The notes beneath the pieces were generated by a model. The model ran no database searches. It was not told where the DNA came from and was given only the letters and a program-made list of their open reading frames with translations. This document shows, in pieces, positions 33,708-42,421 of a DNA stretch of 64,000 nucleotides (the first letter of the stretch is position 1; each line of letters begins with the position of its first letter). The DNA is taken from assembly GCF_036226365.1 (NCBI RefSeq), contig NZ_CP108462.1, forward strand, positions 6,029,501 through 6,093,500. The letters are read 5' to 3'. This DNA is from Streptomyces sp. NBC_01262 (GTDB lineage Bacteria; Actinomycetota; Actinomycetes; Streptomycetales; Streptomycetaceae). Position numbers and translations under genes: made by a program.

Positions 33708-34547
33708 ATGCCGGGAGTGGGGCCCGTGGTACGGATTCGCGTTCTCGTCGTGGACGACCATCGCATCTTCGCCGAATCGCTCGCCGCAGCCCTCGCTGCC
33801 GAGCCCGATGTCGACGTATCGGCGGCCGGCAGCGCACCGGCCGCTCAGCGCTGCCTGGAGCGCGCCGCGGCCGACGGCCGCCGCTACGACGTCCTGCTCG
33901 TGGACGCCGACCTGGGCGCCGCCGCCGGCGCCGCCAGAGTGCCGGTCGCCGCGGCGGCCCTGAGCAACGCCAACCGGGTGCCCGAACCGCGGCTGCCCGA
34001 GCCGGGGTTGCACGCGGTCCCCGCCGACGGGCACGTCCCGGCCCCGCCGGCCGACGGCATAGCCCTGGTCGAGCGGGCGCGCACCGACCACCCGGCGATG
34101 CGCACCGTCGTCCTCGCCGAGCGCGACGACGCCCGCCGCGCCGCCCGCGCCCTGCAGGCCGGGGCGTCCGGCTGGGTCGCCAAGGACTGCTCGCTGTCCC
34201 GGCTGCTGGCCGTCATGCGCGGCGTACTGCGCGACGAGACCCATCTGCCGCCCGCGCTGCTCACCGGCGTACTGCGGGAGTTGACCGCCGCCCGTCGGCA
34301 CCGCACCGAGAGCGAGCGCCTGGTGGAGTCGCTCACCCCGCGCGAGCAGGAAGTGCTGCGCTGCATGGTCGCCGGGCTGGGCCGCAAGGCGGTGGCCGAG
34401 CGGCTGTACCTCTCCCCGCACACGGTGCGTACGCACATGCAGAACGTGCTCGGCAAGCTCGGCGTCCACTCGACGCTGGCCGCCGTGGCCCTGGCCCGGC
34501 GCGCCGGGGTAGGACCGGCCGACCTGGCGGCGAACGCCGGGGCGTGA
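33708..34547 (+). CDS. orphan LuxR-type response regulator with linker insertion
   Basis: Codes for 279 residues from ATG 33708 (GGGGGA 7 bases upstream; GTG 33726 possible). The receiver has DDH, the phospho-acceptor Asp (YDVLLVDADLG) and the Lys (GWVAKD). After the acceptor an extra Pro/Ala-rich stretch of about 40 residues (PVAAAALSNANRVPEPRLPE and more) separates the rest of the fold, not usual for NarL-type proteins. A LuxR helix-turn-helix follows (LTPREQEVLRCMVAGLGRKAVAERLYLSPHTVRTHMQNVLGKLG). No kinase adjoins. The same NarL class occurs at 27315; the orphan kinase at 48037 is a possible partner. Confidence 0.88.
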   Translation: MPGVGPVVRIRVLVVDDHRIFAESLAAALAAEPDVDVSAAGSAPAAQRCLERAAADGRRYDVLLVDADLGAAAGAARVPVAAAALSNANRVPEPRLPEPGLHAVPADGHVPAPPADGIALVERARTDHPAMRTVVLAERDDARRAARALQAGASGWVAKDCSLSRLLAVMRGVLRDETHLPPALLTGVLRELTAARRHRTESERLVESLTPREQEVLRCMVAGLGRKAVAERLYLSPHTVRTHMQNVLGKLGVHSTLAAVALARRAGVGPADLAANAGA

Positions 34548-34564
34548 GGCGGACGCGCTGAGGC

Positions 34565-34604
34565 GGCGGCCTGCTCTCCCCGCGAACGGGGAAAGCAGGC
34601 CGCC
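34565..34604. terminator. bidirectional terminator
   Basis: Perfect 11-base arms (34565-34575, 34594-34604) with an inner CCCG/CGGG pairing and short loop, between the convergent regulator and SH3 genes. No U-tract. Confidence 0.75.
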
Positions 34605-34626
34605 GGGTCACCGACAGGAGCCGGTG

Positions 34627-35556
34627 TCAGTTGCCACCCTCAGCGCTGGTCCAGCTGTTGCTGCTGTTCCAGTCCTGGTTGTGGCTGCTCTGGTTGCTGT
34701 GGCTTTCGGTGCCCTTGCCGTTGCTGTCCTTGTGGCTCCAGTTGTTGTTGTTGCCACCGTCGTGGTTCCAACTGGAGTTGTTGTCGTGCGAGTTGTGGCC
34801 GTTGTTGTTGCTGTTGTTGTTGTTCCAGTGGTGGTTGTTGTTGCTGTGGTTGTCCTCGCGCTCCCTGAAGTGGCAGTAGCGCGGCGCCGGACCGACATTG
34901 CTGATGTAGCGGGCCGCGGACCAGGCCCACATGCCCTTGGCCAGCTTGTACCAGCGCGGGTTGCCATCGACGACCTGCGAATTGACCTTGCACTGGATCC
35001 ACACGAGCGAGCCGTGGGACAGGGTGCCGAGGACGCGGGCGTGGGTGCTGGGCGCGGAGCGGACCCGCAGGCCGACCCGGGCGGTGACCCGGCCCTTGTA
35101 GAAGGACCGGTGCGGGAAGCCCGAGTTGTCGCCGCGGCCATTGCCCCGGTGGTCGCCCCGGCCATTCTCGCGGCCATCGCCGCGGTTGTCGTCGCGGCCA
35201 TTGCCGCGGCCATTGCCCCGGCCGTCACCCCGGTGGTCGCCCGAGTCTCCGGACGTCACCGACATGGCTCCCATCGCGGCGGACAGGTCAGGGAGTTGGG
35301 CGTCGGCCGCGTTGGTGCCATCCACCTCGTCGGACTGGACCGGGTCCAGGCCGGAGGTGTCGAAGTCCGGCTCCAGACCGTCGTCGTCCTGGAGCAGGTC
35401 CGGGGCGGAGACATCCGGGGCGGTTACCTCCGGGGCATTGCCCTGCGGCGCGTCGTCGGCGAACGCGGTGCCGGTGCTGCCCAGTGCGAGCGTGCCGGCG
35501 AGAACGCCGGTCACGGTCGCGGTGGCTATCTTGGTCAGGCTCTTCTGCAGAGTCAT
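34627..35556 (-). CDS. exported SH3-like protein with Asn-rich C-terminus
   Basis: Codes for 309 residues from ATG 35556, which has GGAG 6 bases upstream; ATG 35562 is too close to that site. Signal peptide KIATATVTGVLAGTLALGSTGTAFA then an acidic segment, Gly/Arg/Asn-Asp repeats of GRGNGRGD type, a bacterial SH3 domain (GLRVRSAPSTHARVLGTLSHGSLVWIQCKV...WYKLAKGMWAW), and a tail extremely rich in Asn, His and Ser (SNNNHHWNNNNSNNNG). The SH3 domain would bind cell wall; the tail is unusual in a GC-rich genome. The ribosome site is in a predicted hairpin (35563-35576). Confidence 0.85.
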   Translation of the reverse strand: MTLQKSLTKIATATVTGVLAGTLALGSTGTAFADDAPQGNAPEVTAPDVSAPDLLQDDDGLEPDFDTSGLDPVQSDEVDGTNAADAQLPDLSAAMGAMSVTSGDSGDHRGDGRGNGRGNGRDDNRGDGRENGRGDHRGNGRGDNSGFPHRSFYKGRVTARVGLRVRSAPSTHARVLGTLSHGSLVWIQCKVNSQVVDGNPRWYKLAKGMWAWSAARYISNVGPAPRYCHFREREDNHSNNNHHWNNNNSNNNGHNSHDNNSSWNHDGGNNNNWSHKDSNGKGTESHSNQSSHNQDWNSSNSWTSAEGGN

Positions 35557-35562
35557 CTGCAT

Positions 35563-35576
35563 CTCCAATGTTGGAG
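35563..35576. promoter_or_regulatory. hairpin sequestering the SH3-gene ribosome site
   Basis: CTCCAA-TG-TTGGAG is an inverted repeat; on the minus strand its second arm contains the GGAG of the gene start. The 5-bp stem with a 4-base loop would hide the ribosome site. Confidence 0.45.
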
Positions 35577-35774
35577 AGGGACCCGGCGAGGGTCCGCAAT
35601 GGAAACCGACGCTTGTTAAAGCCGAATGACGCGTCGGGTGCCGCAAAAGTGACCGTTTGGGTCTTTATGCGGCCTTCACACCATCAAGCTAGGTGTGCCA
35701 CTATGAGTGCGCAACCGGTAGCGGTGCGTGTCCGCCGAGTGGGTGGCTGAGCGCGTGTCGGCCAAGATCCGGAA

Positions 35775-36272
35775 TCAGCCCGGTACGTTGTCGAAGGGTG
35801 CCGTCAACTGCCGCAGCAGTCCGGCCAGTTCGACGCGCTGGCGGTCGGAGAGCTCGGCCAGGATCGCCCGTTCCTGGGTCAGTAGCCCGGCCAGGGCCTG
35901 GTCGGCCCGGTCCTGGCCCTCGTCGGTCAGCCGCACGAGCACGCCGCGCCGGTCCGAGGGGTCCGGAAGCCGCTCCACGAGGCCCTTTTTCGCCAGCCGG
36001 TCGATGCGGTTCGTCATGGTGCCCGAGGTGACGAGCGTCTGGGTCAGCAACTGACCGGGGGAGAGCTGGTACGGGCGCCCGGCGCGGCGCAGCGAGGTGA
36101 GTACGTCGAACTCCCACGGCTCCAGGCTGTGCTCGGCGAACGCGAGACGCCGGGCGCGGTCCAGATGCCGGGCGAGCCGGCTCACCCGGCTCAGCACCTC
36201 AAGCGGTTCAACGTCGAGGTCGGGGCGCTCTCGGCGCCATGCAGCGACCAGCCGGTCGACCTCGTCCTCCAT
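35775..36272 (-). CDS. tamR: MarR family regulator TamR-like
   Basis: Codes for 165 residues. MarR fold with winged helix (FDVLTSLRRAGRPYQLSPGQLLTQTLVTSGTMTNRIDRLAKKGLVERLPDPSDRRGVLVRLTDEG). It is divergent from the trans-aconitate methyltransferase gene, the arrangement known for Streptomyces TamR, which releases DNA on binding trans-aconitate or citrate and controls citric acid cycle genes. A palindrome TCTTGA-CA-TCAAGA at 36308-36321 lies between the two genes. Assignment to TamR rests on context and family. Confidence 0.85.
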   Translation of the reverse strand: MEDEVDRLVAAWRRERPDLDVEPLEVLSRVSRLARHLDRARRLAFAEHSLEPWEFDVLTSLRRAGRPYQLSPGQLLTQTLVTSGTMTNRIDRLAKKGLVERLPDPSDRRGVLVRLTDEGQDRADQALAGLLTQERAILAELSDRQRVELAGLLRQLTAPFDNVPG

Positions 36273-36307
36273 GACGATCAGTGTAGTGGTTCTGTCGACA
36301 TGAAGTC

Positions 36308-36321
36308 TCTTGACATCAAGA
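36308..36321. promoter_or_regulatory. MarR/TamR operator candidate
   Basis: TCTTGA-CA-TCAAGA, perfect 6-base arms, 36 bp upstream of tamR and 97 bp upstream of tam, where TamR is expected to repress both. Confidence 0.6.
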
Positions 36322-36417
36322 TATTAAGTGGGGGACGGTATGGAAAGTGTCCGCAACAAGCGCCAACTACACTTCTGACGCCTTGTGACACCTCTTTGAC
36401 CAGGGGGTTTTCGAACA

Positions 36418-37251
36418 ATGCAAGCAGCAGCGACCTGGGATCCGCAACAGTATCTCCGGCACTCAGCCCACCGCGCCCGGCCCTTCCACGACCTCCTCAC
36501 CCGCACCCCCGACCTCCCCGGCACGCCCGCGCGTATCGCCGACATCGGCTGCGGCCCCGGAAACGTCACCGTCCTGCTCGCCCGGCGCTGGCCCGACGCC
36601 CGCATCACCGGTTTCGACAGCTCCCCGGACATGCTGCGGGCCGCCCAGGCCTACGAGGGCCCCACCCCCGGCGGCGGCAACCTCGACTTCCGGCCCGCCG
36701 ACGCCGCCCACTGGACTCCCGACCTGCCCTACGACCTCATCGTGTCCAACGCCGCCCTCCAATGGGTCGAGGGCCACCCCGACCGCCTCCCGGTCTGGTA
36801 CGACCGCCTGGCACCCGGCGGCGTCCTCGCCTTCCAGGTCCCCGGCAACTTCACCTCCCCCAGCCACGCCCTCCTCGGCGAGCTCTGCGACGCCCCCCAA
36901 TGGCGCGACCGCCTCGGCGACGGCCACGGCCGCCGCTTCGTCCACATCCTCGAACCCGCCGGCTACCTGGAACGGCTCTCCGCCCTCCCCGGCCTCGCCG
37001 CCGAGCCCGACGTCTGGGAAACCACCTACGTTCAGCTCCTCCAGGGCGACGACCCCGTCCTCGACTGGACCAAGGGCACCGCCCTGCGCCCCGTCCTCAC
37101 CGCGCTCGCCGACGACCCCTCCGCGCGCGGCGAGTTCCTCGCCCAGTACCGCGACCTCCTCCGCAAGGCCTACCCTGCGGGGCCCCGCGGCACGGTCTTC
37201 CCCTTCCGGCGGATCTTCGCCGTCGTCCACAAGCGAAAGGAAAACCTGTGA
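36418..37251 (+). CDS. tam: trans-aconitate 2-methyltransferase
   Basis: Codes for 277 residues. The SAM methyltransferase motif I IADIGCGPGNVTVLLARRWPDARITGFDSS, NAALQWVEGHPD and FPFRRIFAVVHK near the end match Tam enzymes, which methyl-esterify trans-aconitate, relieving aconitase inhibition. Length is normal for the family. AGGGGG 10 bases before the ATG. The stop overlaps the next gene start (GTGA). Confidence 0.93.
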   Translation: MQAAATWDPQQYLRHSAHRARPFHDLLTRTPDLPGTPARIADIGCGPGNVTVLLARRWPDARITGFDSSPDMLRAAQAYEGPTPGGGNLDFRPADAAHWTPDLPYDLIVSNAALQWVEGHPDRLPVWYDRLAPGGVLAFQVPGNFTSPSHALLGELCDAPQWRDRLGDGHGRRFVHILEPAGYLERLSALPGLAAEPDVWETTYVQLLQGDDPVLDWTKGTALRPVLTALADDPSARGEFLAQYRDLLRKAYPAGPRGTVFPFRRIFAVVHKRKENL

Positions 37252-37625
37252 TCAGCGCTGTAGACCACGTTCAGCTCGCGGCCCCGCCCGGCACGGAGAG
37301 CGCTCTTCGCGCCTTCTATGTGGATGTCCTGGGCCTCACCGAGCGGGCCAAGCCGCCCGTGCTCGCCGCGAAGGGCGGCTGCTGGTTCGCCACGGAGGAC
37401 GGCACGGTCCAGCTCCACCTCGGCATCGAGGAGGCCTTCCACCCCGCCCGGAAGGCCCACCCCGGCCTGCGGGTCACCGGCATCCACGGTTTCGCGAAGC
37501 GGCTGCAGGAGCGCGGCGCGAAGGTGGTCTGGGACTACGACCTGCCGGGCCATGACCGGTTCTTCTCGGAGGACCCGGTGGGCAACCGGATCGAGTTCCT
37601 GGAGCCGGTTGCCATGCGGAGCTGA
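37248..37625 (+). CDS. VOC family protein
   Basis: Codes for 125 residues from GTG 37248, overlapping the tam stop. ISAVDHVQLAAPPGTESALRAFYVDVLGL, HLGIEEAFHPARKAHPGL, DPVGNRIEFLEP give the glyoxalase-like fold with His and Glu metal ligands. Coupled to tam; the reaction is unknown. Confidence 0.9.
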   Translation: MISAVDHVQLAAPPGTESALRAFYVDVLGLTERAKPPVLAAKGGCWFATEDGTVQLHLGIEEAFHPARKAHPGLRVTGIHGFAKRLQERGAKVVWDYDLPGHDRFFSEDPVGNRIEFLEPVAMRS

Positions 37626-37628
37626 CCG

Positions 37629-38315
37629 TCAGTTCTTGCGGTGGCCTATCAGTCGGGGCTTGGGCTCAAGCCCTGACAAGCCGTTCCACGACAGGTTGAC
37701 CAGGTGCGCGGCGACTTCCGCCTTCTTGGGCTTCTGGGTCTCCAGCCACCACTGGCCGGTGAGGGCGACCATGCCGACGAGGGCCTGGGCGTACATGGGG
37801 GCGAGCTTGGGGTCGAAGCCGCGCTGTTTGAACTCCATGCCGAGGATGTCCTCGACCTGGGTGGCGATGTCGCTGATGAGGGAGGCGAAGGTGCCGGTGG
37901 ACTGCGCGACGGGCGAATCGCGGACGAGGATGCGGAAGCCGTCGGTGTACTGCTCGATGTAGTCCAGGAGGGCGAAGGCCGCCTGTTCCAGGAGCTCGCG
38001 CGGGTGGCCGCCGGTGAGCGCGCCGGTGACCATGTCGAGCAGGCGCCGCATCTCGCGGTCGACGACGACGGCGTAGAGGCCTTCCTTGCCGCCGAAGTGC
38101 TCGTAGACCACCGGTTTGGAGACGCCGGCCTTGTGGGCGATCTCCTCGACCGAGGTGGCCTCGAAGCCGCGTTCGGCGAACAGCGTCCGGCCGATGTCCA
38201 GGAGCTGCTCGCGGCGCTCCTTGCCCGTCATGCGTACGCGCCGGGCGCGCCGCGCGGTGGGCGGAGTGGGCGGACCGTCGCCGCTGCCGCCTCTGGTACT
38301 ACTGCCGTCGCTCAC
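37629..38315 (-). CDS. TetR family regulator
   Basis: Codes for 228 residues from GTG 38315. N-terminal disordered stretch then the TetR helix-turn-helix (REQLLDIGRTLFAERGFEATSVEEIAHKAGVSKPVVYEHFGGKEGLYAVVVD) and a ligand domain. It is 7 bp downstream of the desaturase gene on the same strand and likely controls it in response to fatty acyl ligands. An imperfect inverted repeat lies upstream of the desaturase (39357-39383). Convergent with the VOC gene (3 bp gap). Confidence 0.93.
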   Translation of the reverse strand: MSDGSSTRGGSGDGPPTPPTARRARRVRMTGKERREQLLDIGRTLFAERGFEATSVEEIAHKAGVSKPVVYEHFGGKEGLYAVVVDREMRRLLDMVTGALTGGHPRELLEQAAFALLDYIEQYTDGFRILVRDSPVAQSTGTFASLISDIATQVEDILGMEFKQRGFDPKLAPMYAQALVGMVALTGQWWLETQKPKKAEVAAHLVNLSWNGLSGLEPKPRLIGHRKN

Positions 38316-38322
38316 GCGTCAA

Positions 38323-39309
38323 TCATGCCGCTTCACTGACACTATCTTTACGGCGGGCCGCGATACGGTCAGCGGTCGGCCATCGGACGTCCGTCGCCCA
38401 GCCCAGCTGTTCGAACCAGCGGATGATCCGGGCGCTGGAATCGATCTGTCCGCGGAGCACCCCGTGGCGGGCGGAGGTGGGGTCGGCGTGGTGGAGGTTG
38501 TGCCAGGACTCGCCGCAGGACAGGACGGCCAGCCACCACACGTTTCCGGACTTGTCGCGGGAGCGGAAGGGCCGCTTGCCGACGGCGTGGCAGATGGAAT
38601 TGATCGACCACGTCACATGATGGAGCAGGGCCACCCGGACGAGTGAACCCCAGAAGAAGGCGGAGAGCGCGCCGGCCCAGGACATCGTGGCCAGGCCGCC
38701 GACCAGCGGGGGCAGCAGCAGCGAGAGCAGGGTCCAGGCCCAGAAGTCGCGGCTGATGCGGCGGATCGCCGGGTCCTTGACCAGGTCGGGCGCGTACTTG
38801 TGCTGCGGAGTCTGCTCCTCGTTGAACATCCACCCCATGTGCGCCCACCACAGGCCCTTCATCAGGGCCGGGACGGTCTCGCCGTACTTCCAGGGGCTGT
38901 GCGGGTCGCCCTCGTCGTCGCTGTACTTGTGGTGCTTGCGGTGATCCGCCACCCAGCGCACGATCGGGCCTTCGACGGCCATCGAGCCCGCGACGGCGAG
39001 CGCGATCTTGAGGGGACGGTTCGCCTTGAAGGAGCCATGGGTGAAGTGCCGGTGGAAGCCGATGGTGATGCCGTGGCAGCCCAGGTAGTACATCCCCACC
39101 ATCAGGCCCAGATCGAGCCAGCTCATGCCCCAGCCCCAGGCGAAGGGAATCGCCGCGAGCAGTGCGATGAACGGGATGCCGATGAAGAGGCCGAGGGTGA
39201 TCTGCTCGATCGAGCCCTTCTTGTCCCCGCCGAGTGTGGCCTTGGGAAGCTGATCCGTGCCGGGTTCGGGATCCCGGGACTCGGTGATCACGTCCGTCTG
39301 TGTGGGCAT
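38323..39309 (-). CDS. membrane fatty acyl desaturase
   Basis: Codes for 328 residues. Membrane desaturase with the three histidine boxes: GFHRHFTH (near 83), ADHRKHH (near 121) and ESWHNLHH (near 270). Two spans precede the first box (ITLGLFIGIPFIALLAAIPFAWGWG, LDLGLMVGMYYLGCHG). It introduces a cis double bond into acyl chains and adjusts membrane fluidity. Operon with the TetR gene downstream. Confidence 0.95.
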   Translation of the reverse strand: MPTQTDVITESRDPEPGTDQLPKATLGGDKKGSIEQITLGLFIGIPFIALLAAIPFAWGWGMSWLDLGLMVGMYYLGCHGITIGFHRHFTHGSFKANRPLKIALAVAGSMAVEGPIVRWVADHRKHHKYSDDEGDPHSPWKYGETVPALMKGLWWAHMGWMFNEEQTPQHKYAPDLVKDPAIRRISRDFWAWTLLSLLLPPLVGGLATMSWAGALSAFFWGSLVRVALLHHVTWSINSICHAVGKRPFRSRDKSGNVWWLAVLSCGESWHNLHHADPTSARHGVLRGQIDSSARIIRWFEQLGWATDVRWPTADRIAARRKDSVSEAA

Positions 39310-39356
39310 GGTGGTCCCTCGCCGGGGTGTGAAGGTGGGGTTTGTACGGATTATGC

Positions 39357-39383
39357 TACGCGGCCGTAACCTACGGCTTCGTA
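39357..39383. promoter_or_regulatory. imperfect inverted repeat upstream of desaturase
   Basis: TACGCGGCCGTA (39357-39368) and TACGGCTTCGTA (39372-39383) pair at 10 of 12 positions across a 3-base spacer. On the minus strand CATAAT (39355-39350) may be the -10. Candidate operator for the TetR protein of the same operon. Confidence 0.5.
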
Positions 39384-39531
39384 AGTATGGCAGCGCCGAG
39401 TCGTAACGGAACAGATGCCGCGTGTCGGGCAGGCGTCGGGCTCCTTGACTACTGGTACCCCGGGAACGTCGTCGCATCCACACCCCCGGGTACGGCATAG
39501 TGGTGGCGCGCAAGCGCGATGATCCGCATGA

Positions 39532-39602
39532 TCCGCTGTGGTGTAATGGCAGCACTGCCGGTTTTGGTCCGGTAAGTCCGGGTTCGAATCCTGGCAGCGG
39601 AG
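39532..39602 (+). tRNA. tRNA-Gln(TTG)
   Basis: Cloverleaf of 71 bases: acceptor arms TCCGCTG (39532-39538) and CAGCGGA (39595-39601) pair fully, D-arm TGTAATGGCAGCA, anticodon loop with TTG for glutamine in GCCGGTTTTGGTCCGGT, and T-arm GTCCGGGTTCGAATCCTGG. No 3'-CCA is encoded, usual for Streptomyces. CATAGT (39496-39501) is a likely -10 box 30 bp upstream. Confidence 0.97.
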
Positions 39603-39715
39603 CGCAATCCTTGGGCCACGGCTTTTACGCTGTGGCCCTCTCGCGTTTCGGCCGTCCTCGAAACGCCCCGGTATCCTGCGGGTGTCCCAAGAACCCATGC
39701 CGAGGAGCCCTTTCC

Positions 39716-41149
39716 GTGAGCGCCCACCGCCCGGCCGCCGTTGTCGTTCTTGCCGCAGGCGAGGGCACCCGCATGAAGTCGGCCACGCCCAAAGTCCTGC
39801 ACGCGATAAGCGGTCGTTCCCTCCTGGGCCATGTAGTGGCGGCCGCCCGGGCGCTGGACCCGGAGAACCTGGTGGTCGTGGTGGGCCATGCCAGGGAGCG
39901 GGTCACGGCGCACCTCACGGAGATCGACGACCGGATCCGCAGCGTCGTCCAGTACGAGCAGAACGGCACCGGGCACGCCGTGCGCGTGGCCCTGGAGGAG
40001 CTGCCGGCGCTGAACGGCACGGTCGTCATCACGGCCGGGGACACCCCGCTGCTGACGGCCGACGCGCTGCGCGCCCTGGTCGCCACCCATGACGCCTACG
40101 GCAACGCGGTGACCGTGCTGTCCGCCGAGGTGCCCGACCCGACCGGCTACGGGCGGATCGTGCGGGACGCCGTGGACGGCTCGGTGCTGGCGATCGTGGA
40201 GCAGAAGGACGCGACCGACGGGCAGCGGGCGATCCGGGAGATCAACTCCGGGGTCTTCGCCTTTGACGCACGGCTGCTCGCGGACGCCCTCACCAAGATC
40301 ACCACGGACAACGCCCAGGGCGAGGAGTACCTCACCGACACCCTGGAGGTCCTCCGCAAGGAGGGCCACCGCGTGGGCGCAGCGATCGCCGCCGACCACC
40401 GCGAGATCGCCGGCATCAACAACCGCGTACAGCTCGCCGAGGCCCGCCGCGTCCTCAACGACCGGCTGCTGGAGCGGGCGATGCTCAGCGGCGCGACGAT
40501 CGTCGACCCGGCCTCGACCTGGGTCGACGTCACGGTCGAGTTCGAGCCGGACACCGTCGTGCTGCCCAACACCCAGCTCTACGGGGCCACCCGGATCGCC
40601 ACCGGCGCCGAGGTGGGCCCCAACAGCACGCTGACGGACACCACGGTCGGTGCGGGCGCCCGGGTGAGCAACACGGTCGCGGACAGCGCGGAGATCGGCG
40701 AGGAGGCCACCGTGGGCCCGTTCGCGTATCTGCGCCCCGGGACGCGGCTCGGCGCGAAGTCGAAGGCGGGCACGTACGTCGAGATGAAGAACGCCACGAT
40801 CGGCGAGGGCACCAAGGTGCCGCATCTGTCGTATGTGGGCGACGCGACGATCGGCGAGTACAGCAACATCGGTGCGGCGAGCGTGTTCGTGAACTACGAC
40901 GGACAGGCGAAGCACCACACGACGATCGGGTCACACTGCCGTACGGGGTCGGACAATATGTTCGTGGCGCCTGTCACAGTCGGGGACGGCGCCTACACCG
41001 CCGCCGGGTCCGTGATCACCAAGGACGTGCCGGCCGGCTCGCTGGCCGTCGCCCGTGGCCAGCAAAGGAATATCGAGGGCTGGGTGGCCAGAAAGCGTCC
41101 GGGAAGTGCCGCCGCGCAGGCCGCCGAGCAGGCCTCGGGGGCCGAGTAA
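39716..41149 (+). CDS. glmU: bifunctional GlmU uridylyltransferase/acetyltransferase
   Basis: Codes for 477 residues from GTG 39716 (GAGGAG 8 bases upstream). N-terminal pyrophosphorylase with LAAGEGTRMKSATPKVLH, then a C-terminal left-handed beta helix (hexapeptide pattern from about 265, e.g. AEVGPNSTLTDTTVGAGARV) with the acetyltransferase site (VEMKNATIGEGTKVPHLSYVG, VNYDGQAKHHTTIG). It makes UDP-N-acetylglucosamine for peptidoglycan. It lies 114 bp downstream of tRNA-Gln and 108 bp upstream of prs. Confidence 0.97.
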   Translation: MSAHRPAAVVVLAAGEGTRMKSATPKVLHAISGRSLLGHVVAAARALDPENLVVVVGHARERVTAHLTEIDDRIRSVVQYEQNGTGHAVRVALEELPALNGTVVITAGDTPLLTADALRALVATHDAYGNAVTVLSAEVPDPTGYGRIVRDAVDGSVLAIVEQKDATDGQRAIREINSGVFAFDARLLADALTKITTDNAQGEEYLTDTLEVLRKEGHRVGAAIAADHREIAGINNRVQLAEARRVLNDRLLERAMLSGATIVDPASTWVDVTVEFEPDTVVLPNTQLYGATRIATGAEVGPNSTLTDTTVGAGARVSNTVADSAEIGEEATVGPFAYLRPGTRLGAKSKAGTYVEMKNATIGEGTKVPHLSYVGDATIGEYSNIGAASVFVNYDGQAKHHTTIGSHCRTGSDNMFVAPVTVGDGAYTAAGSVITKDVPAGSLAVARGQQRNIEGWVARKRPGSAAAQAAEQASGAE

Positions 41150-41256
41150 AGCCTCGGTTGGGGCGGTTCACCCGCGTGTACGGGTGGCTTGAACAGCGCG
41201 TACCGTGTGAGGAGCACACAATTCCGCCGCCAGTCGAACTCCAAGGAGACGGTGCA

Positions 41257-42234
41257 GTGACCGGGATCAAGACGACCGGTGAGAAGAAGCTGATGCTCTT
41301 CTCCGGCCGCGCACACCCCGAGCTCGCGGAGGAGGTGGCACGCCAGCTTGGTGCCAGTCTCGTGCCGACCAAGGCGTTCGATTTCGCGAACGGTGAGATC
41401 TACGTCCGCTTCCAGGAGTCCGCGCGTGGCTCCGACGCCTTCGTGATCCAGAGCCACACCGCCCCCATCAACAAGTGGATCATGGAGCAGCTGCTCATGA
41501 TCGACGCGCTGAAGCGGGCCTCCGCCAAGCGCATCACCGTGGTCGTGCCCTTCTACGGCTACGCCCGCCAGGACAAGAAGCACCGCGGCCGCGAGCCGAT
41601 CTCGGCCCGGCTGATCGCCGATCTGCTCAAGACGGCGGGCGCGGACCGGATCCTCACGGTCGACCTGCACACCGACCAGATCCAGGGCTTCTTCGACGGA
41701 CCCGTCGACCACCTGTTCGCGCTGCCGCTGCTGGCGGACTACGTCGGCGCGAAGGTGGACCGCAGCAAGCTCACCATCGTCTCCCCGGACGCCGGCCGGG
41801 TGCGCGTGGCCGACCGCTGGTGCGACCGCCTCGGCGCGCCGCTGGCGATCGTCCACAAGCGCCGCGACCCGGATGTGGCCAACCAGGTCACCGTCCACGA
41901 GGTGGTGGGCGATGTGAAGGGACGTATCTGCGTCCTGGTCGACGACATGATCGACACCGGCGGCACCATCTGCGCCGCGGCTGACGCGCTGTTCGCCAAT
42001 GGCGCGGAGGACGTCATCGTGACGGCCACGCACGGCGTGCTGTCCGGACCGGCGGCCGACCGGCTGAAGAACTCCAAGGTGAGCGAGTTCATCTTCACGG
42101 ACACCCTGCCGACGCCGGGCGAGCTGGAGCTGGACAAGATCACGGTTCTGTCGATCGCGCCGACGATCGCCAACGCGGTGCGCGAGGTGTTCGAGGACGG
42201 TTCGGTGACGAGCCTCTTCGAGGACTCGCACTGA
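41257..42234 (+). CDS. prs: ribose-phosphate pyrophosphokinase
   Basis: Codes for 325 residues from GTG 41257 (AAGGAG 8 bases upstream). Typical PRPP synthase text: YARQDKKHRGREPISARLIADLLKTAGADRILTVDLHTDQIQGFF and the PRPP-binding VLVDDMIDTGGTICAAA. Supplies PRPP for nucleotides, His and Trp. Follows glmU, as in most Streptomyces and Mycobacterium. Confidence 0.97.
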   Translation: MTGIKTTGEKKLMLFSGRAHPELAEEVARQLGASLVPTKAFDFANGEIYVRFQESARGSDAFVIQSHTAPINKWIMEQLLMIDALKRASAKRITVVVPFYGYARQDKKHRGREPISARLIADLLKTAGADRILTVDLHTDQIQGFFDGPVDHLFALPLLADYVGAKVDRSKLTIVSPDAGRVRVADRWCDRLGAPLAIVHKRRDPDVANQVTVHEVVGDVKGRICVLVDDMIDTGGTICAAADALFANGAEDVIVTATHGVLSGPAADRLKNSKVSEFIFTDTLPTPGELELDKITVLSIAPTIANAVREVFEDGSVTSLFEDSH

Positions 42235-42421
42235 TCGCTTCGCGTTGATCGATTTCTTCGTGGGCCTCCCCGCCGGGTAAACTCATCGAGTTGCTCGGCG
42301 AGGGAGGCCCTCTCTTTTGAAAGCCTCCGTTATCGACGCGCTCCTTGTAACAGGGAACGGCCCGTCGCGGGCCGGGTGACGTGAGCACACCGTCCAGCAC
42401 CGCTACAAGGAGTTGAACCTC

